DNA of 41,633 nucleotides, taken from positions 1-41,633 of IMG/VR virus record IMGVR_UViG_3300043398_000067. One strand, 5' to 3'. A program made the position numbers and the translations under genes. The notes below the pieces were generated by a model. It ran no database searches. It worked only from the letters and a program-made list of their open reading frames with translations, and was not told where the DNA came from. The stretch is from a virus. Shown piece by piece: positions 19,004-28,738 of this stretch; the stretch's first letter is position 1, and each line of letters starts with the position of its first letter.

Positions 19004-19392
19004 GTAACGTATGTATCTCCCGTGTCTGTGGCTACGTATGTATCTTGGTCATCAATTACCCTAAAGATCCCCTTCTCTATCGGTACGGTGTTGGTGCTTG
19101 CTGTCTCTAAAAGGTTGCTTGAACTTGTCTGCTCATAAACCTCGTACCACCAATCCCCGCCTGTTAATGTTACCGTTCCGCTTGTTAGTATCTCTGTTCC
19201 GCTTGTTTCTGTTATCGTAAACTGATCGTATCTCTCCGTTGCCCCGCTTAGATTAGAGGCTAGTAAAAACCTCTTTATCTGATTGGTCCTCCGGCTTGTT
19301 GCTTTAACCAGGAAGTAGGGACCCGTAACCGTCACCTTCTCTGTAAGGGTTAGGATAACCGTGTTATTCGTCCCCCTTGTTATCAACTCCAT
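19000..19392 (-). CDS. Uncharacterised 130-aa structural protein
   Basis: The protein is beta-rich and threonine-rich: MELITRGTNNTVILTLTEKV, TGPYFLVKATSRRTNQIKRF, and GGDWWYEVYEQTSSSNLLET. It looks like a single beta-sandwich, as in small head- or tail-decorating proteins. It overlaps the portal start by four bases and follows the terminator behind the tail-tube gene. Its exact role is not clear. Confidence 0.6.
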   Translation of the reverse strand: MELITRGTNNTVILTLTEKVTVTGPYFLVKATSRRTNQIKRFLLASNLSGATERYDQFTITETSGTEILTSGTVTLTGGDWWYEVYEQTSSSNLLETASTNTVPIEKGIFRVIDDQDTYVATDTGDTYVT

Positions 19393-19431
19393 ACACCTAT
19401 ATATTTATTTCGTCCTTTTGTGCGAATACCT

Positions 19432-19462
19432 AAAAAAAAACCCAAACCTATTAGAGTCTGGG
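19432..19462 (-). terminator. Rho-independent terminator after the tail-tube gene
   Basis: On the minus strand CCCAGAC (19462-19456) pairs with GTTTGGG (19447-19441) around an eight-base loop, followed by nine T (19440-19432). It would reduce readthrough from the highly expressed capsid and tube genes into the portal operon. Confidence 0.75.
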
Positions 19463-19485
19463 CCTTTCTTATCTTTTACCACTTA

Positions 19486-20007
19486 TTACGATACCAAAGT
19501 GGCGTATATTGCTGAGGAAATAGTGGGTGCAGATATTTTCTCCTTACCTGTCAAAGTAGCCTCGTACCCATTACGATCACCCCTTGCAGTACCTGTTCCG
19601 GCTGTCATTGCTGTAACATCACAACCGAACTCATACCCGAATACCCAGTAAACATCGTTCATATCCCTGAAGGCTACGATAACCTTTGACTTAGCCATCT
19701 GGTCAAACTCATAATTGAGCCTAGCAGATAGTTTGTTCATAATTACCTTTACCTCTTGCTGATACCAAGTAGTGCCGTTTTGTGGGTTATACTGACCGTT
19801 GTTATTCGCTGATGCGGTTTCTGTTTCAAGGCCGTAGGTGTACCAACCACTTTGTGAGCCTGCTGCAATAGCCGAAATAATTCCAGAAGAGTAGGTAACG
19901 TGACCTGTAAAAGTTGATCCTGTGTGAACCTTAACCTTTATCTCGCGTATCCCGCCCGTAGAGTCTTTACAATCTAAAGCCTGACTTCCTGTTAATGCAC
20001 ATGCCAT
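19486..20007 (-). CDS. Major tail tube protein candidate
   Basis: The 173-aa product begins MACALTGSQALDCKDSTGGI with the compact beta layout of Bacteroidota phage tail tubes: REIKVKVHTGSTFTGHVTYS, then a long strand-helix part (QEVKVIMNKLSARLNYEFDQ), YWVFGYEFGCDVTAM, and RGDRNGYEATLTGKEKISAP near the end, the last typical of these tube proteins. Placed alone between two terminators right after the major capsid gene, it is expected to be made in large amounts. Confidence 0.7.
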   Translation of the reverse strand: MACALTGSQALDCKDSTGGIREIKVKVHTGSTFTGHVTYSSGIISAIAAGSQSGWYTYGLETETASANNNGQYNPQNGTTWYQQEVKVIMNKLSARLNYEFDQMAKSKVIVAFRDMNDVYWVFGYEFGCDVTAMTAGTGTARGDRNGYEATLTGKEKISAPTISSAIYATLVS

Positions 20008-20021
20008 TTTGTATAGGTATT

Positions 20022-20049
20022 AAAAAGAGAGGGGAACGAATCCCCTCCC
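20022..20049 (-). terminator. Rho-independent terminator after the major capsid gene
   Basis: The minus strand has GGGAGGGGA, the stable tetraloop TTCG, and TCCCCTCTC, followed by TTTTT (20026-20022). The strong stem and the placement between capsid and tube genes fit a terminator or mRNA-stabilising hairpin. Confidence 0.7.
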
Positions 20050-20058
20050 TAATTTATG

Positions 20059-21027
20059 TTAGTAAGTTACTACGTGGTCAGTGAAGCGTACTGCTGTACC
20101 TGCACGGAAACGTCCATAGATATATACTGCACGGTCTTTCTTCTCATACCAAGTGTCGAGGCTTGAGAAGTCAGATGCTGAGTCGATACCAAACAGAAGG
20201 TTCTCTTTGTAGGTAAAAATCATACGATTTTTAACAACCGTAGGTAATGCTCCAGTATCTACCGGGGTATCGTTGTTCAAACCAGCGATTCCGTAAGCGT
20301 AGATATTTGTTCCTGGGATAAGTACTCTGTTAGCCTGAATATCTCCGGGGCTTGGGAAGTAGTTAAACGCATTGTCTTCTGCAAGTTTCTGAAGATAGAT
20401 ACGGAAATTCTCCATACCCATCAAAAGAACAGGAGATTTACCTACAACCGCATTGGGGCAGTCTTGGTATATCATTTGGTGAATAACTCCCTTGATTGTG
20501 GAAGTGGTCAAAGCAGTTCCTGCTCCACCGCCTGAAGTGATAACCTCATCTGCTGCGTTATCAATATTGTAAACAAATCCATTGATTTGCTTAAGTACTG
20601 TGCTGTTTGTGTATGTGGTCTTTCCCTGAAAGGCCATTTGCTCAACCTGAAGGGCCACACGCGCAATCTTACGATTAACGATGTCCTGCCAGATAGCAAC
20701 TGAATCAGGCTTTGCACCTTTAGGGAGATACTTCTGTGTGAAGTAATCCTCAAAAGTTTGCAGACAGATTTTTTCAGTGAACTCAACCGGGCTAGTAGCC
20801 AGCGATACTTGAGTGAGTGAAGTTGTACCAGAAGATGTTACAGCGTTACAACCTGCTCCGGCCTGAAAGGGCACGGTAGATTCAAGGTTAGCAACTTTCA
20901 CAGAGGATTTTACTCCGTCTATGATAGTAACGTGGTTAAGGAAAGTCGATCCGAGGATCGCTTTTGACATGAGGTCTTCTCTGTTTTCCTCAATGTATGC
21001 GGTAAGTCCTGATAAATCTAAAGCCAT
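20059..21027 (-). CDS. Major capsid protein
   Basis: The 322-aa protein starts MALDLSGLTAYIEENREDLM and continues with SKAILGSTFLNHVTIIDGVK, the usual N-terminus of Bacteroidota phage capsid proteins of the HK97 type. Later parts include VEFTEKICLQTFEDYFTQKY, RVALQVEQMAFQGK (spine-helix-like) and YIYGRFRAGTAVRFTDHVVTY. It lies just after the scaffold and protease genes and before two terminators and the tail tube, as expected for the most abundant virion protein. Confidence 0.85.
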   Translation of the reverse strand: MALDLSGLTAYIEENREDLMSKAILGSTFLNHVTIIDGVKSSVKVANLESTVPFQAGAGCNAVTSSGTTSLTQVSLATSPVEFTEKICLQTFEDYFTQKYLPKGAKPDSVAIWQDIVNRKIARVALQVEQMAFQGKTTYTNSTVLKQINGFVYNIDNAADEVITSGGGAGTALTTSTIKGVIHQMIYQDCPNAVVGKSPVLLMGMENFRIYLQKLAEDNAFNYFPSPGDIQANRVLIPGTNIYAYGIAGLNNDTPVDTGALPTVVKNRMIFTYKENLLFGIDSASDFSSLDTWYEKKDRAVYIYGRFRAGTAVRFTDHVVTY

Positions 21028-21050
21028 TTTGTTTTATTGTTTTTAGTTGA

Positions 21051-21512
21051 TTATGCTTTTGTCATGTATTTGTTTCTCCATTCTGCCATCTCAGCCTCAT
21101 AGTCGGCAACCCTTGCGTCTTTCCTTACACCTTCCTTTGCTACCTGTTTGCTCAGTGCTACGGGTGCTTCAGCAAGTTTCTCTACCAGAGCGAAAGTTTG
21201 TGCCAGGATGTCGGCTTGTTTAGTGATAGTTTCGTTTGCTGCTTTGAGTTGTGCCTCAAACGCTACAATTTTCTCATCATACGATGCTAACTTTGCTTCA
21301 TTGGAGGTCTTATAGTCATTGAAATTCTTTGTAAACTCTTCGTGGTTAAACTCCACTTTAGCCTCAACTACTGGCTCCGGCTTTACTTCTGGAGCAACTT
21401 CGGGCTTCACTTCTTCTTTCTTATCGGTTGAAAACAAGGCTTTCAATTCAGCGATAGCCGTCTTGATTTCCGGCAGAAGTCCTAGATTCTCTTTAATAGT
21501 TTCTTTTTCCAT
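21051..21512 (-). CDS. Capsid scaffold protein candidate
   Basis: The 153-aa product is almost all helix and highly charged: PEIKTAIAELKALFSTDKKE, a Pro/Val/Glu-rich linker (VKPEVAPEVKPEPVVEAKVE), then a long coiled coil (FEAQLKAANETITKQADILA). Size, composition and place between the XkdF-type protease and major capsid genes match scaffold proteins cleaved during head maturation. Confidence 0.75.
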   Translation of the reverse strand: MEKETIKENLGLLPEIKTAIAELKALFSTDKKEEVKPEVAPEVKPEPVVEAKVEFNHEEFTKNFNDYKTSNEAKLASYDEKIVAFEAQLKAANETITKQADILAQTFALVEKLAEAPVALSKQVAKEGVRKDARVADYEAEMAEWRNKYMTKA

Positions 21513-21552
21513 TTAGATAGTGTTTATATGATGAAATATTTATATTCGCCTT

Positions 21553-21566
21553 TTCGCTAAAGCGAA
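21553..21566. repeat. Short perfect hairpin between protease and scaffold genes
   Basis: TTCGCTAAAGCGAA forms a six-base stem with a two-base loop. On the coding strand it is not followed by a T run, so a terminator is unlikely; it may pause transcription or protect mRNA. Confidence 0.35.
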
Positions 21567-21580
21567 GAATTAAAAAGATT

Positions 21581-22174
21581 TTAAGGTTTCACCATGTCGG
21601 CAATGGTTTGTAATATCCTTTCGTCTTCCGTGTTTTCGTACTGGGGGCTGAATATTCCCTCTACACTAAAGCCTTTAACCTTTCCTGTCTTAATAAAGTC
21701 GTTCCATATCTCATCATTATCTACTTTGATTGTAGCAATCCAGGAACCTTCGCTTATACCCTCAAAGGCTTTCGGTGCTGACACTCCCCGGCTTGAATCC
21801 ACAATAAAGGACTCAATCATATACACCCCCTCGGTACGTTTGTTGCTATCGTGCATCATATTAAAATTCGATGTGTTGCCATTACGAAAGAACTTTTCTG
21901 CAATATCGTAAACCGTTGCCTTATCAAAAAGAACGTAGTAATCGCCAACCTCCTGAGTGAAAGGGATAACTCCGTGCCGAACTATTGGCATATCTGCAAT
22001 CATAAGCGGCCCCATTATCAACCGCCTGTCATTGTCTGCACTGAATTTATATTGCTTATCAAAAGCCATCCAGTTAGTTTCTATTGCTGGTTGATCTACA
22101 AGGGCAACGTAATCCACCGCCTGTGCGGACGTGTCCTCTTTGTTAATCATCATTTTAAATACTGGTAGTTTCAT
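21581..22174 (-). CDS. XkdF-type prohead protease candidate
   Basis: The 197-aa protein matches the putative phage serine protease XkdF family: an N-terminal KLPVFKMMINKED, VDYVALVDQPAIETNWMAF, then GPLMIADMPIVRH, FNMMHDSNKRTEGVYMIESF with a likely catalytic His, SWIATIKVDNDEIW, and GKVKGFSVEGIF near the C-terminus with the likely serine. It would trim the scaffold and capsid during maturation. The scaffold and capsid genes follow directly. Confidence 0.82.
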   Translation of the reverse strand: MKLPVFKMMINKEDTSAQAVDYVALVDQPAIETNWMAFDKQYKFSADNDRRLIMGPLMIADMPIVRHGVIPFTQEVGDYYVLFDKATVYDIAEKFFRNGNTSNFNMMHDSNKRTEGVYMIESFIVDSSRGVSAPKAFEGISEGSWIATIKVDNDEIWNDFIKTGKVKGFSVEGIFSPQYENTEDERILQTIADMVKP

Positions 22175-22204
22175 GGTATTGGTTTTTTAATTGTTTTATT
22201 TTCA

Positions 22205-23836
22205 TTAGAATGTGGTTCTTTCCTCAATACTTTTTATCGTTTTCTGTGCAGATGTTATTTCGTGTTCTACTACGTATGCTTTAACAGGTTGACCGAATCC
22301 ACCAAACCCTCCCTGTGCGTTCTGCTTTACTTGGGTGTCGTAGAATGTAGCAGTTGCCTGTTGTGATTGAGGCGATTGAAGATTAGGGGCATTTACTGAA
22401 CCAGCCCCACCGCCTGAAGCAGAAGCACCGAATTGAGTCTTGGCTATAACCGCTACTCTGGCAAGTCCCTGGGCAACAGCAAATCCTGCTGCAATAGCCG
22501 CCCTTACTGGTGCATCTGGACTAGGTACTACCATCTGAGACTTGTACGCCCCCTGTGCAGCAACAAACGTGTCTACCGTTGTTTGTGCTATACCTGCCGC
22601 TTTGTTAATAGCAAAGGCCCTACGCTGTGATGCTTCACTCTTTCCGGCAAAGGCTAAAGCAAGTTCACCAATGGTTTTAAATGATTCGTTTTGAATCATT
22701 AACTTAAAATCCATCTGTGCCTTCTCTAGTTTTTTCTCATCTTCGGCTTCCTGCTTAAGTTTTGCTATTTCTTTTTCCCATGCCTCGTCTCTATTCGCGG
22801 CTATTGTAGTGTCAAGATTTTTCTGTTGCTCTTCTCTTTTATCAGCCGCTGCCTTACCTAATTTCGCCCATCTTTCATTAGATTCGCTTTCCGCTACTAA
22901 TTCAGCCTCTATTCTTTTGGCTCTTTCCGCTGCTTGTTTTTTCTCCTTTTCTATTCTTTTATCGTTTCGCTCTTCTTTTTCGTCCCACCTTTTGCTCTCT
23001 CGGTCTGCTGTTTCGTCAATTATTCTTAATTCATTAATCTGTTGCTCTAATAGTATTTCTTTTTTCTTATCTTGTAATTCAAATAGTTTTTCTAAAGAAC
23101 CTTCAGCATTAGCGTCAACTAAAGCCTGTTGAGTTTTAATAGAGTTATCTATGTCTTCAATCTGCTGCTTATACATTAATCTTGACCTAGATGCAATCTC
23201 TTCAATACTAGCCCCTTGTGCTTTTAATAATTTTAATCTCCTTTCCCAATACTTTTCTGTTTGTGTGCCTATCTTCTCAAATCTTTCTGCATCTTTGGCT
23301 AATTCTTCTAAATGTGCTTCGCTTTCATCCATAGCAGATACCATAGCATAAATTGCCGCAGTAACCGCTACTATCCCTACTAATATTGCTGTAAATGGAT
23401 TGCTAAGGGCAAAGGCTTTCATAACCAGTCCAGCAGTCTGTAATGCCTTACTAAACCCGGCCAAACCCTGTAAGCCAGACGCTAAAGCGGTGGCGGCCTG
23501 TACCCTTACAAGTAATTTTGTTAGGTCTTCCGATTCCCCGCCAAACAAAGCAACCGCCCCCTGTGCAGCAGCGAAGCCGGAAGCAATAGACGAACCGATC
23601 TGAGCAATAGCCCGAAAGCGTTTCTCTGGGTCTAAAGCGATTATCTGCTGCTTCACATCCATAAGCGCACCCTTAACATCACCTAACTTTGTGAGGGTCT
23701 GCTTATACTTCTCGGTTCCTACCTGTGTGCTGTTTATCTCTGTTGTAAGGTCTTTAAACGCCTGCTTTAACTCACCTACTGAGAGGTCAGCAATATCAGT
23801 GTCTACCGTTATTTTAAAAGGAATATCTGTTGCCAT
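22205..23836 (-). CDS. Tape-measure-like protein
   Basis: The 543-aa protein begins with a short strand region and coiled coil (GELKQAFKDLTTEINSTQVG). It has hydrophobic alanine/glycine-rich segments (SIASGFAAAQGAVALFGG, NPFTAILVGIVAVTAAIYAM), then a long charged coiled coil from about 170 to 370, and an alanine-rich part with AGIAQTTVDTFVAAQGAYKS, which is typical of tape measures. At about 0.15 nm per residue it would set a tail near 80 nm. A glycine/glutamine-rich end follows. The gene lies after the tail-tip genes, not before them as is common. Confidence 0.8.
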   Translation of the reverse strand: MATDIPFKITVDTDIADLSVGELKQAFKDLTTEINSTQVGTEKYKQTLTKLGDVKGALMDVKQQIIALDPEKRFRAIAQIGSSIASGFAAAQGAVALFGGESEDLTKLLVRVQAATALASGLQGLAGFSKALQTAGLVMKAFALSNPFTAILVGIVAVTAAIYAMVSAMDESEAHLEELAKDAERFEKIGTQTEKYWERRLKLLKAQGASIEEIASRSRLMYKQQIEDIDNSIKTQQALVDANAEGSLEKLFELQDKKKEILLEQQINELRIIDETADRESKRWDEKEERNDKRIEKEKKQAAERAKRIEAELVAESESNERWAKLGKAAADKREEQQKNLDTTIAANRDEAWEKEIAKLKQEAEDEKKLEKAQMDFKLMIQNESFKTIGELALAFAGKSEASQRRAFAINKAAGIAQTTVDTFVAAQGAYKSQMVVPSPDAPVRAAIAAGFAVAQGLARVAVIAKTQFGASASGGGAGSVNAPNLQSPQSQQATATFYDTQVKQNAQGGFGGFGQPVKAYVVEHEITSAQKTIKSIEERTTF

Positions 23837-23838
23837 TG

Positions 23839-24609
23839 TTATGCTGTTACGCCTTTAATGATTGTGAACCTTAGTGGTGTTGCTGAAGTGATTGAGGCGT
23901 TTGTGCTATTAGATAAACTTATAGTCGCTGACCCAGAACCGCAGACACAGGAGAATACCCATGCGCCTCCATTTGTCGCACTTATATGCTGAACCAAAAG
24001 AAAATCAGTTGCTGCTATAAATGAATTTGTAAGAGTGAAGGTTACTATTGCGTTTGCGGCCTGTGCTGCACTAAACATGGTTATATTACCGCAAAGTTTG
24101 TTAAGCACTACCGTTGTTGTACGGCTTGTTAATTGTGTCACGGTTCCACCTGCACCTGTCCCATATCCATTCCCCCCTCCTGTTGAAAGTAAAGCACCTG
24201 ATACAGTTAACGATGTACCAGTTGCCGTCCCTATGTTTGGTGTTACTAAAACAGGAGATGCTAATGGGGCCTTATTGTTTAATGCTGTTTGCGTTGCCGT
24301 ACTTACTGGCTTATTTACATCGGTTGTATTCTCTACATTGCCCAATCCTAAATTGCTTCGTGCTGTTGAATAGTTAGCAAGGCCGGATAAGTTTTCTGCC
24401 TTTAACATATCCCCACTTCCACCTCCACCACTAAGCATATAGGCGTTGTTGATAGCCTCCACCCATGCGTTCGCCACTACCCTATATCTCTTCGCGGTGT
24501 CTATCTCGATAAACAAACTATCCGCAGGCGGGGACGTAGGCTTACTGTCGGAACTTAATCCGTAAACCACATAACTCCCTGCCTCTGTTACAAAATACTT
24601 TAATGCCAT
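23839..24609 (-). CDS. Tail-fibre-like protein (256 aa)
   Basis: The N-terminal 60 residues form a small beta domain (YFVTEAGSYVVYGLSSDSKP). Then comes a phage-fibre repeat region with SGLANYSTARSNLGLGNVEN and NKAPLASPVLVTPNIGTATG, motifs shared by many trimeric fibres. The C-terminal domain is a beta tip (KLCGNITMFSAAQAANAIVT). Its start overlaps the stop of the 955-aa protein (TAATG). Likely role: part of the receptor-binding fibre at the tail tip. Confidence 0.75.
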   Translation of the reverse strand: MALKYFVTEAGSYVVYGLSSDSKPTSPPADSLFIEIDTAKRYRVVANAWVEAINNAYMLSGGGGSGDMLKAENLSGLANYSTARSNLGLGNVENTTDVNKPVSTATQTALNNKAPLASPVLVTPNIGTATGTSLTVSGALLSTGGGNGYGTGAGGTVTQLTSRTTTVVLNKLCGNITMFSAAQAANAIVTFTLTNSFIAATDFLLVQHISATNGGAWVFSCVCGSGSATISLSNSTNASITSATPLRFTIIKGVTA

Positions 24610-27476
24610 TAGATTATCTTATATTGATATGTGTAACACCACCCCTGCTGTGATATGTCAGAGGATATAAACCTCATCAATGATTGTGTTCCGTCAGCCA
24701 AAATATAACCGCCCATTCCAGCCGCAGTACCCGATGTCATGGTTCCGGCCAGAGAAAAATTAACAAGGTTAGACACTATCGGTAAACTTAAATTTATTTG
24801 AGTAAGTGTTGCAGGGGCTATTGGGTCTATTCCTATATGCCCCGATACGGTTACTATATTTCCAACCCTTGACCACAATGCGTTCTGTACCTCCGCTGTC
24901 GTTACATTTGATGTGGCTCCTACTATGGGCGTATACTCCCCACTCATAGCCCCTGTACTTTGGGAATACTGTACGATGTTATTTATTACACTCGTGTTGT
25001 TGGTATTAACTGTCACTCCACTACTGTTCAAGATAAATACCTCACTTACGTTCCCCGGCACAACACACCCGCTTGAATTTAAGATAGTAACATTTCTAGC
25101 GTTATCCCCCACCGTGTTATTGTCACCTGTGATAATTATCCCAGTAGCACTTATGGGTACTGAGTTGAAACGCCCAGATATGATATTTCCAATAGGAACA
25201 CCGCCTCCTACTGGATTATAGCCTGTATTTTTCTTTGGCTTTGGTACTGGCAATCCGGCCCCTGCAAGTAAATTATTAACAGAGCCTAGTATCCCTGTTG
25301 TATTGTACACAAACGGAACTCCATCTTTAATCTTTATAAATTCGCACTTAGTTGGGCCGTCCTTTAACGGGTTGTAATCGTAAACTTTATTAAGTCGAAA
25401 GTTCTGAAAGTCAAACCTATAAACGTGCCGGAAGTTCAGCATCGCTATATCTTTGGCGGTAAGATGAAACCACCCCGCAACTATCGAACTATTCTTATTC
25501 GTTATCTCTTCTATCTCTTGCTTCCAATAAACATTAAATAAATTATTATCGCTTATCGTTGCGTTAAACGCTGGCTCATAATACACCTCTTTAGTAAGGC
25601 CGAAATTCAAGTCTAGTGTAGGTGTTATGGGATCATCCATGTGGCCCACAAAAGGATAGTGAGTTACTCCGCTTGTGCTTAACAACGCAAGGCTTTTGTA
25701 GTTCCAGGGTTTACATTGTTTCAGTCCACCATAGTAAAGCATCCTCGGATTACTGACCTTTGGCGTTACCTTCCCCTTATCGTCTACACTTATAATCTTC
25801 GGGAAATACCTGTCACTATTGCTTACGATTGGAACATTCAACGCCTTTGCGCTTGATGAGTCAATAGGGGAGGGTGAGAATGGTAACTCTTCATTGTATG
25901 TGTTTTTAAGAAAGTCGTTATCTACTGTTACCTTCATCCGCCCATACACCTCTCCGTTCTCATTGAGGTACTTAGCATTATAATAGTCTTTGTCTTCTTT
26001 GTATGTGAAGTTATAGTAACGGGCCTGTAAAGCACCCATAGGCACTATCTCCAACTCCCTGCTTAAATCTCTTTTCTGCGTCCAGTCCTGTGTCGTGGAT
26101 TGGTAAAAAGTATTCCGAGGCTCCATGATAAGTTTATTCGGAACATCTTTATCATACTCTGTATATATGTTAAAAGCCTTGATGACCCCATTAACAAAAT
26201 CCGCCATCTTCATATCCGGCAAAGCGTTCTCCATTACTACCGTGTCACCCTCTTTAATCTCCGGGTCTACCTTAGTAAAGAACACAGAACCAGGATCAAT
26301 CTCAACACCGAAATTAGTAACCGTTGCCGTGCCTACTTGGGCGCATTGCATCATAGCCTGTACCTTCACCTGTGTGCCTGCTGGTACATATACAGCGTTG
26401 GCATTAGTACTCATATTAAACGTAATAGTGTACGGGTAATATGTTGTGCCTGTCGCTGTTGTGTTGATTGGCATTAACTGTAACTGCGAATACTGATTAA
26501 CGGTAGGTATTGTGTTAGTTATGTCAATCATCCTAAAGATGGTGTCCATACTAATATACCCACCTGCTGCTGCGCTTATCGTTGCCCGTGTCCGGCAATT
26601 AATATTAGATGTGACGGTATAAAAACCACTTGTGCCACAAGTCCATATCCCTGTCGCTGTATTATAAACACCGCCACTATCAATGTTTGGTAATGTCGAA
26701 TCGTTGTTAAATACAATATCTGTGTACTGATACCCTCCCCCTAGAGATTGTGGGTAAAAAGCAGCGGAGGTACGGGAAGCCTGGAACCGCCTTGCGTCTA
26801 TCTGTGCGGTGGTAAGCCTTAACTTATCCGAATTAAAAGGCAGGATTAAATTCTTAAACGGAGATGAGGTAAAGAAATTATTAGGGCTTGAAATCTGAAA
26901 CCCCGCCCACATCATTATCCTATCCCATATCTCTTTAAAGTAAACAGCAGGAAAGAAGTGATTAACCTCGTAGTCTATCTCATTGAGCGTGAATCCGTAA
27001 TCAATAAAAGGGTATAAATAATTACTACCTATTGTTCCACTCCATGAGGCTATTTGATTGGCACGCGAATAGGTGTGGTCAAGGTCGGACCATGTTAAGT
27101 CCCTAAGTTTACTATCTCCTAAAATAGTGAATAGGTCTGCTAGTCTGCCTGTAATCTCTATTTCATAACTTATCTTTTTGTCTACCGTTATGATATTCTT
27201 TAACCTCATATACCCTTTCATAATAGCCGTACTGTCAGCCATAAGCACACAGTTTGCTTTTTTATTAGGGTTGTATAGTCGGTCAATACCAACGTCAAAG
27301 ATGTGCTGAAACATCTTGTTGTTATTGTGAGAACCAGGTACAGTGATTGTCTTTGAGAAGTCAGCGTGTCTTTTCTGTGGGTCTTTAATATCCGATATCT
27401 GAAAGGTCAAAGCAATATCAACGTCATCCATTAACTCTACTACTCCCGAACTTGGTATGATTATCTTACACCTCAA
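24609..27476 (-). CDS. Large tail-tip protein (955 aa)
   Basis: The N-terminal part (MRCKIIIPSSGVVELMDDVD, then KTITVPGSHNNNKMFQHIFD) is a hallmark of large Bacteroidota siphophage tail-tip proteins. A long central beta region follows. At about residues 795-845 there are short repeats NVTILNSSG and EVFILNSSGVTVNTNN that look like turns of a beta helix, and the last 100 residues form a tip domain (LWSRVGNIVTVSGHIGIDPI). It likely carries host-contact functions together with the 421-aa protein. Confidence 0.78.
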   Translation of the reverse strand: MRCKIIIPSSGVVELMDDVDIALTFQISDIKDPQKRHADFSKTITVPGSHNNNKMFQHIFDVGIDRLYNPNKKANCVLMADSTAIMKGYMRLKNIITVDKKISYEIEITGRLADLFTILGDSKLRDLTWSDLDHTYSRANQIASWSGTIGSNYLYPFIDYGFTLNEIDYEVNHFFPAVYFKEIWDRIMMWAGFQISSPNNFFTSSPFKNLILPFNSDKLRLTTAQIDARRFQASRTSAAFYPQSLGGGYQYTDIVFNNDSTLPNIDSGGVYNTATGIWTCGTSGFYTVTSNINCRTRATISAAAGGYISMDTIFRMIDITNTIPTVNQYSQLQLMPINTTATGTTYYPYTITFNMSTNANAVYVPAGTQVKVQAMMQCAQVGTATVTNFGVEIDPGSVFFTKVDPEIKEGDTVVMENALPDMKMADFVNGVIKAFNIYTEYDKDVPNKLIMEPRNTFYQSTTQDWTQKRDLSRELEIVPMGALQARYYNFTYKEDKDYYNAKYLNENGEVYGRMKVTVDNDFLKNTYNEELPFSPSPIDSSSAKALNVPIVSNSDRYFPKIISVDDKGKVTPKVSNPRMLYYGGLKQCKPWNYKSLALLSTSGVTHYPFVGHMDDPITPTLDLNFGLTKEVYYEPAFNATISDNNLFNVYWKQEIEEITNKNSSIVAGWFHLTAKDIAMLNFRHVYRFDFQNFRLNKVYDYNPLKDGPTKCEFIKIKDGVPFVYNTTGILGSVNNLLAGAGLPVPKPKKNTGYNPVGGGVPIGNIISGRFNSVPISATGIIITGDNNTVGDNARNVTILNSSGCVVPGNVSEVFILNSSGVTVNTNNTSVINNIVQYSQSTGAMSGEYTPIVGATSNVTTAEVQNALWSRVGNIVTVSGHIGIDPIAPATLTQINLSLPIVSNLVNFSLAGTMTSGTAAGMGGYILADGTQSLMRFISSDISQQGWCYTYQYKII

Positions 27477-28738
27477 AGTGATTGGCGGTATTTATCGTCT
27501 GAGTATTGGAATGATAGTTCCAGGTTAAACAGTTTGTCAGTCACCCATAACTTTCTATCATAACTTGTATCTGTGATATTCACAGGTACACGCCCGTAGG
27601 TAGGATGGTCGTGGAAGATAACGGGTGAAGTGCAAAGTTCCTCAAGCCATAGGCTGTCGGCTTCACTTATCCAGTCTGAGATAACCTTTATAGTGTCCTT
27701 GTGTTTGGTGTTGTATTGAACATCCGAAAGGTCGTAGTTGTTGAATCCGTACCTTCCCCCTCCTATCCTGGTAATCTTGTTTCGTTTGAACTTCTCCCGG
27801 CTTACCTCTGTTCTTTCGGTATGTGCTTTGATGAATGAGAAAGAATCAAACCCGCCCCACTTGTTGAGGAAGTGTAAACGATACACGGTGTGATCGGTGC
27901 ATGAAGTATCAATGGTATAACTTTGTGTTTCCGATGTCTGCCCACTGGAGGCGTTCACCATCCAAATGTTGTATTGTATTACATCTGTAAAGTTTATAGA
28001 ACTCTGCCCGGTAAGAATATGTGAAGAGTTTAGGTATCCTAAATTCCGTATGCCAGATGGAACCCGTTGCACTCTACGACCTATACTTGTAGTGACGGTA
28101 GTATATGGATTAGTAATGTAGTATGAAGTAAGCAGGCTTCCAGTGTCTGTCTCTACTACGAAGTTATACATAGAGTTAGTTGAGGAGGGGGTGTAACTTA
28201 ACCAAGCATCCTCTCCGCTGCGTATCTTACCGAGGTTGGGCCTATTGGTTAACGCCCGCTTTGTAGTGCTTGTGCCTGTCGTTAATCCAAAGGTGGACTC
28301 TATCTGCGTGTTGTTATATTCAAGGTCAGAGAGTGAACTATTGATAGCGATAAAGGTATTTGATGTGGCGAGGTCAGCCGTTACTACTACTGCTGAAGAT
28401 GGGCCGTACTCTTCACCGAACTTACATATAACCTGTACTACTGAGTTAGGGCTTTTCTGTACCCCATAGGCATCGGTTCCGTTATCGTAGGTCATAAAGT
28501 TTCTAACCTTATCAGATATGTTAAACACCCCGGATGAGTAGATGGGATCAACGGGAGTCTTGGTTCGTAAATAGGAAATTCCAGCATGGGTTAACGCCCC
28601 TGTGTCATCGGTTAGGTAAACGTCACATACATACTGAAAGTTCGCCTGTGCTGTATTTGTAGATGAAACGACAAATATAATATCGTTGAACCCTGATATA
28701 ACCCCGGAGGCCGCTTGTTGGCGTATAGTTATTGCCAT
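27473..28738 (-). CDS. Tail protein of the distal tail region (421 aa)
   Basis: The protein is beta-rich: AITIRQQAASGVISGFNDII at the start, then repeated strand pairs, a central section with SYTIDTSCTDHTVYRLHFLN, and a conserved end WGGFDSFSFIKAHTERTEVS, then RKLWVTDKLFNLELSFQYSD. The KWGGFD...W pattern is typical for this protein next to the large tip protein in Bacteroidota phages. Its stop overlaps the start of the 955-aa gene. It is probably a distal-tail or hub-associated component. Confidence 0.7.
   Translation of the reverse strand: MAITIRQQAASGVISGFNDIIFVVSSTNTAQANFQYVCDVYLTDDTGALTHAGISYLRTKTPVDPIYSSGVFNISDKVRNFMTYDNGTDAYGVQKSPNSVVQVICKFGEEYGPSSAVVVTADLATSNTFIAINSSLSDLEYNNTQIESTFGLTTGTSTTKRALTNRPNLGKIRSGEDAWLSYTPSSTNSMYNFVVETDTGSLLTSYYITNPYTTVTTSIGRRVQRVPSGIRNLGYLNSSHILTGQSSINFTDVIQYNIWMVNASSGQTSETQSYTIDTSCTDHTVYRLHFLNKWGGFDSFSFIKAHTERTEVSREKFKRNKITRIGGGRYGFNNYDLSDVQYNTKHKDTIKVISDWISEADSLWLEELCTSPVIFHDHPTYGRVPVNITDTSYDRKLWVTDKLFNLELSFQYSDDKYRQSL

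Noticed and set aside
22241-22253. Third copy of the array-boundary repeat (GCAGATGTTATTT in the tape-measure gene)
   Set aside because: Only 13 bases match one of the two copies and they lie in coding sequence; chance is a sufficient explanation.
24035-24373. 112-aa plus-strand frame over the 256-aa fibre gene
   Set aside because: It mirrors the repeat-rich fibre codons and is antisense to a clear fibre gene.
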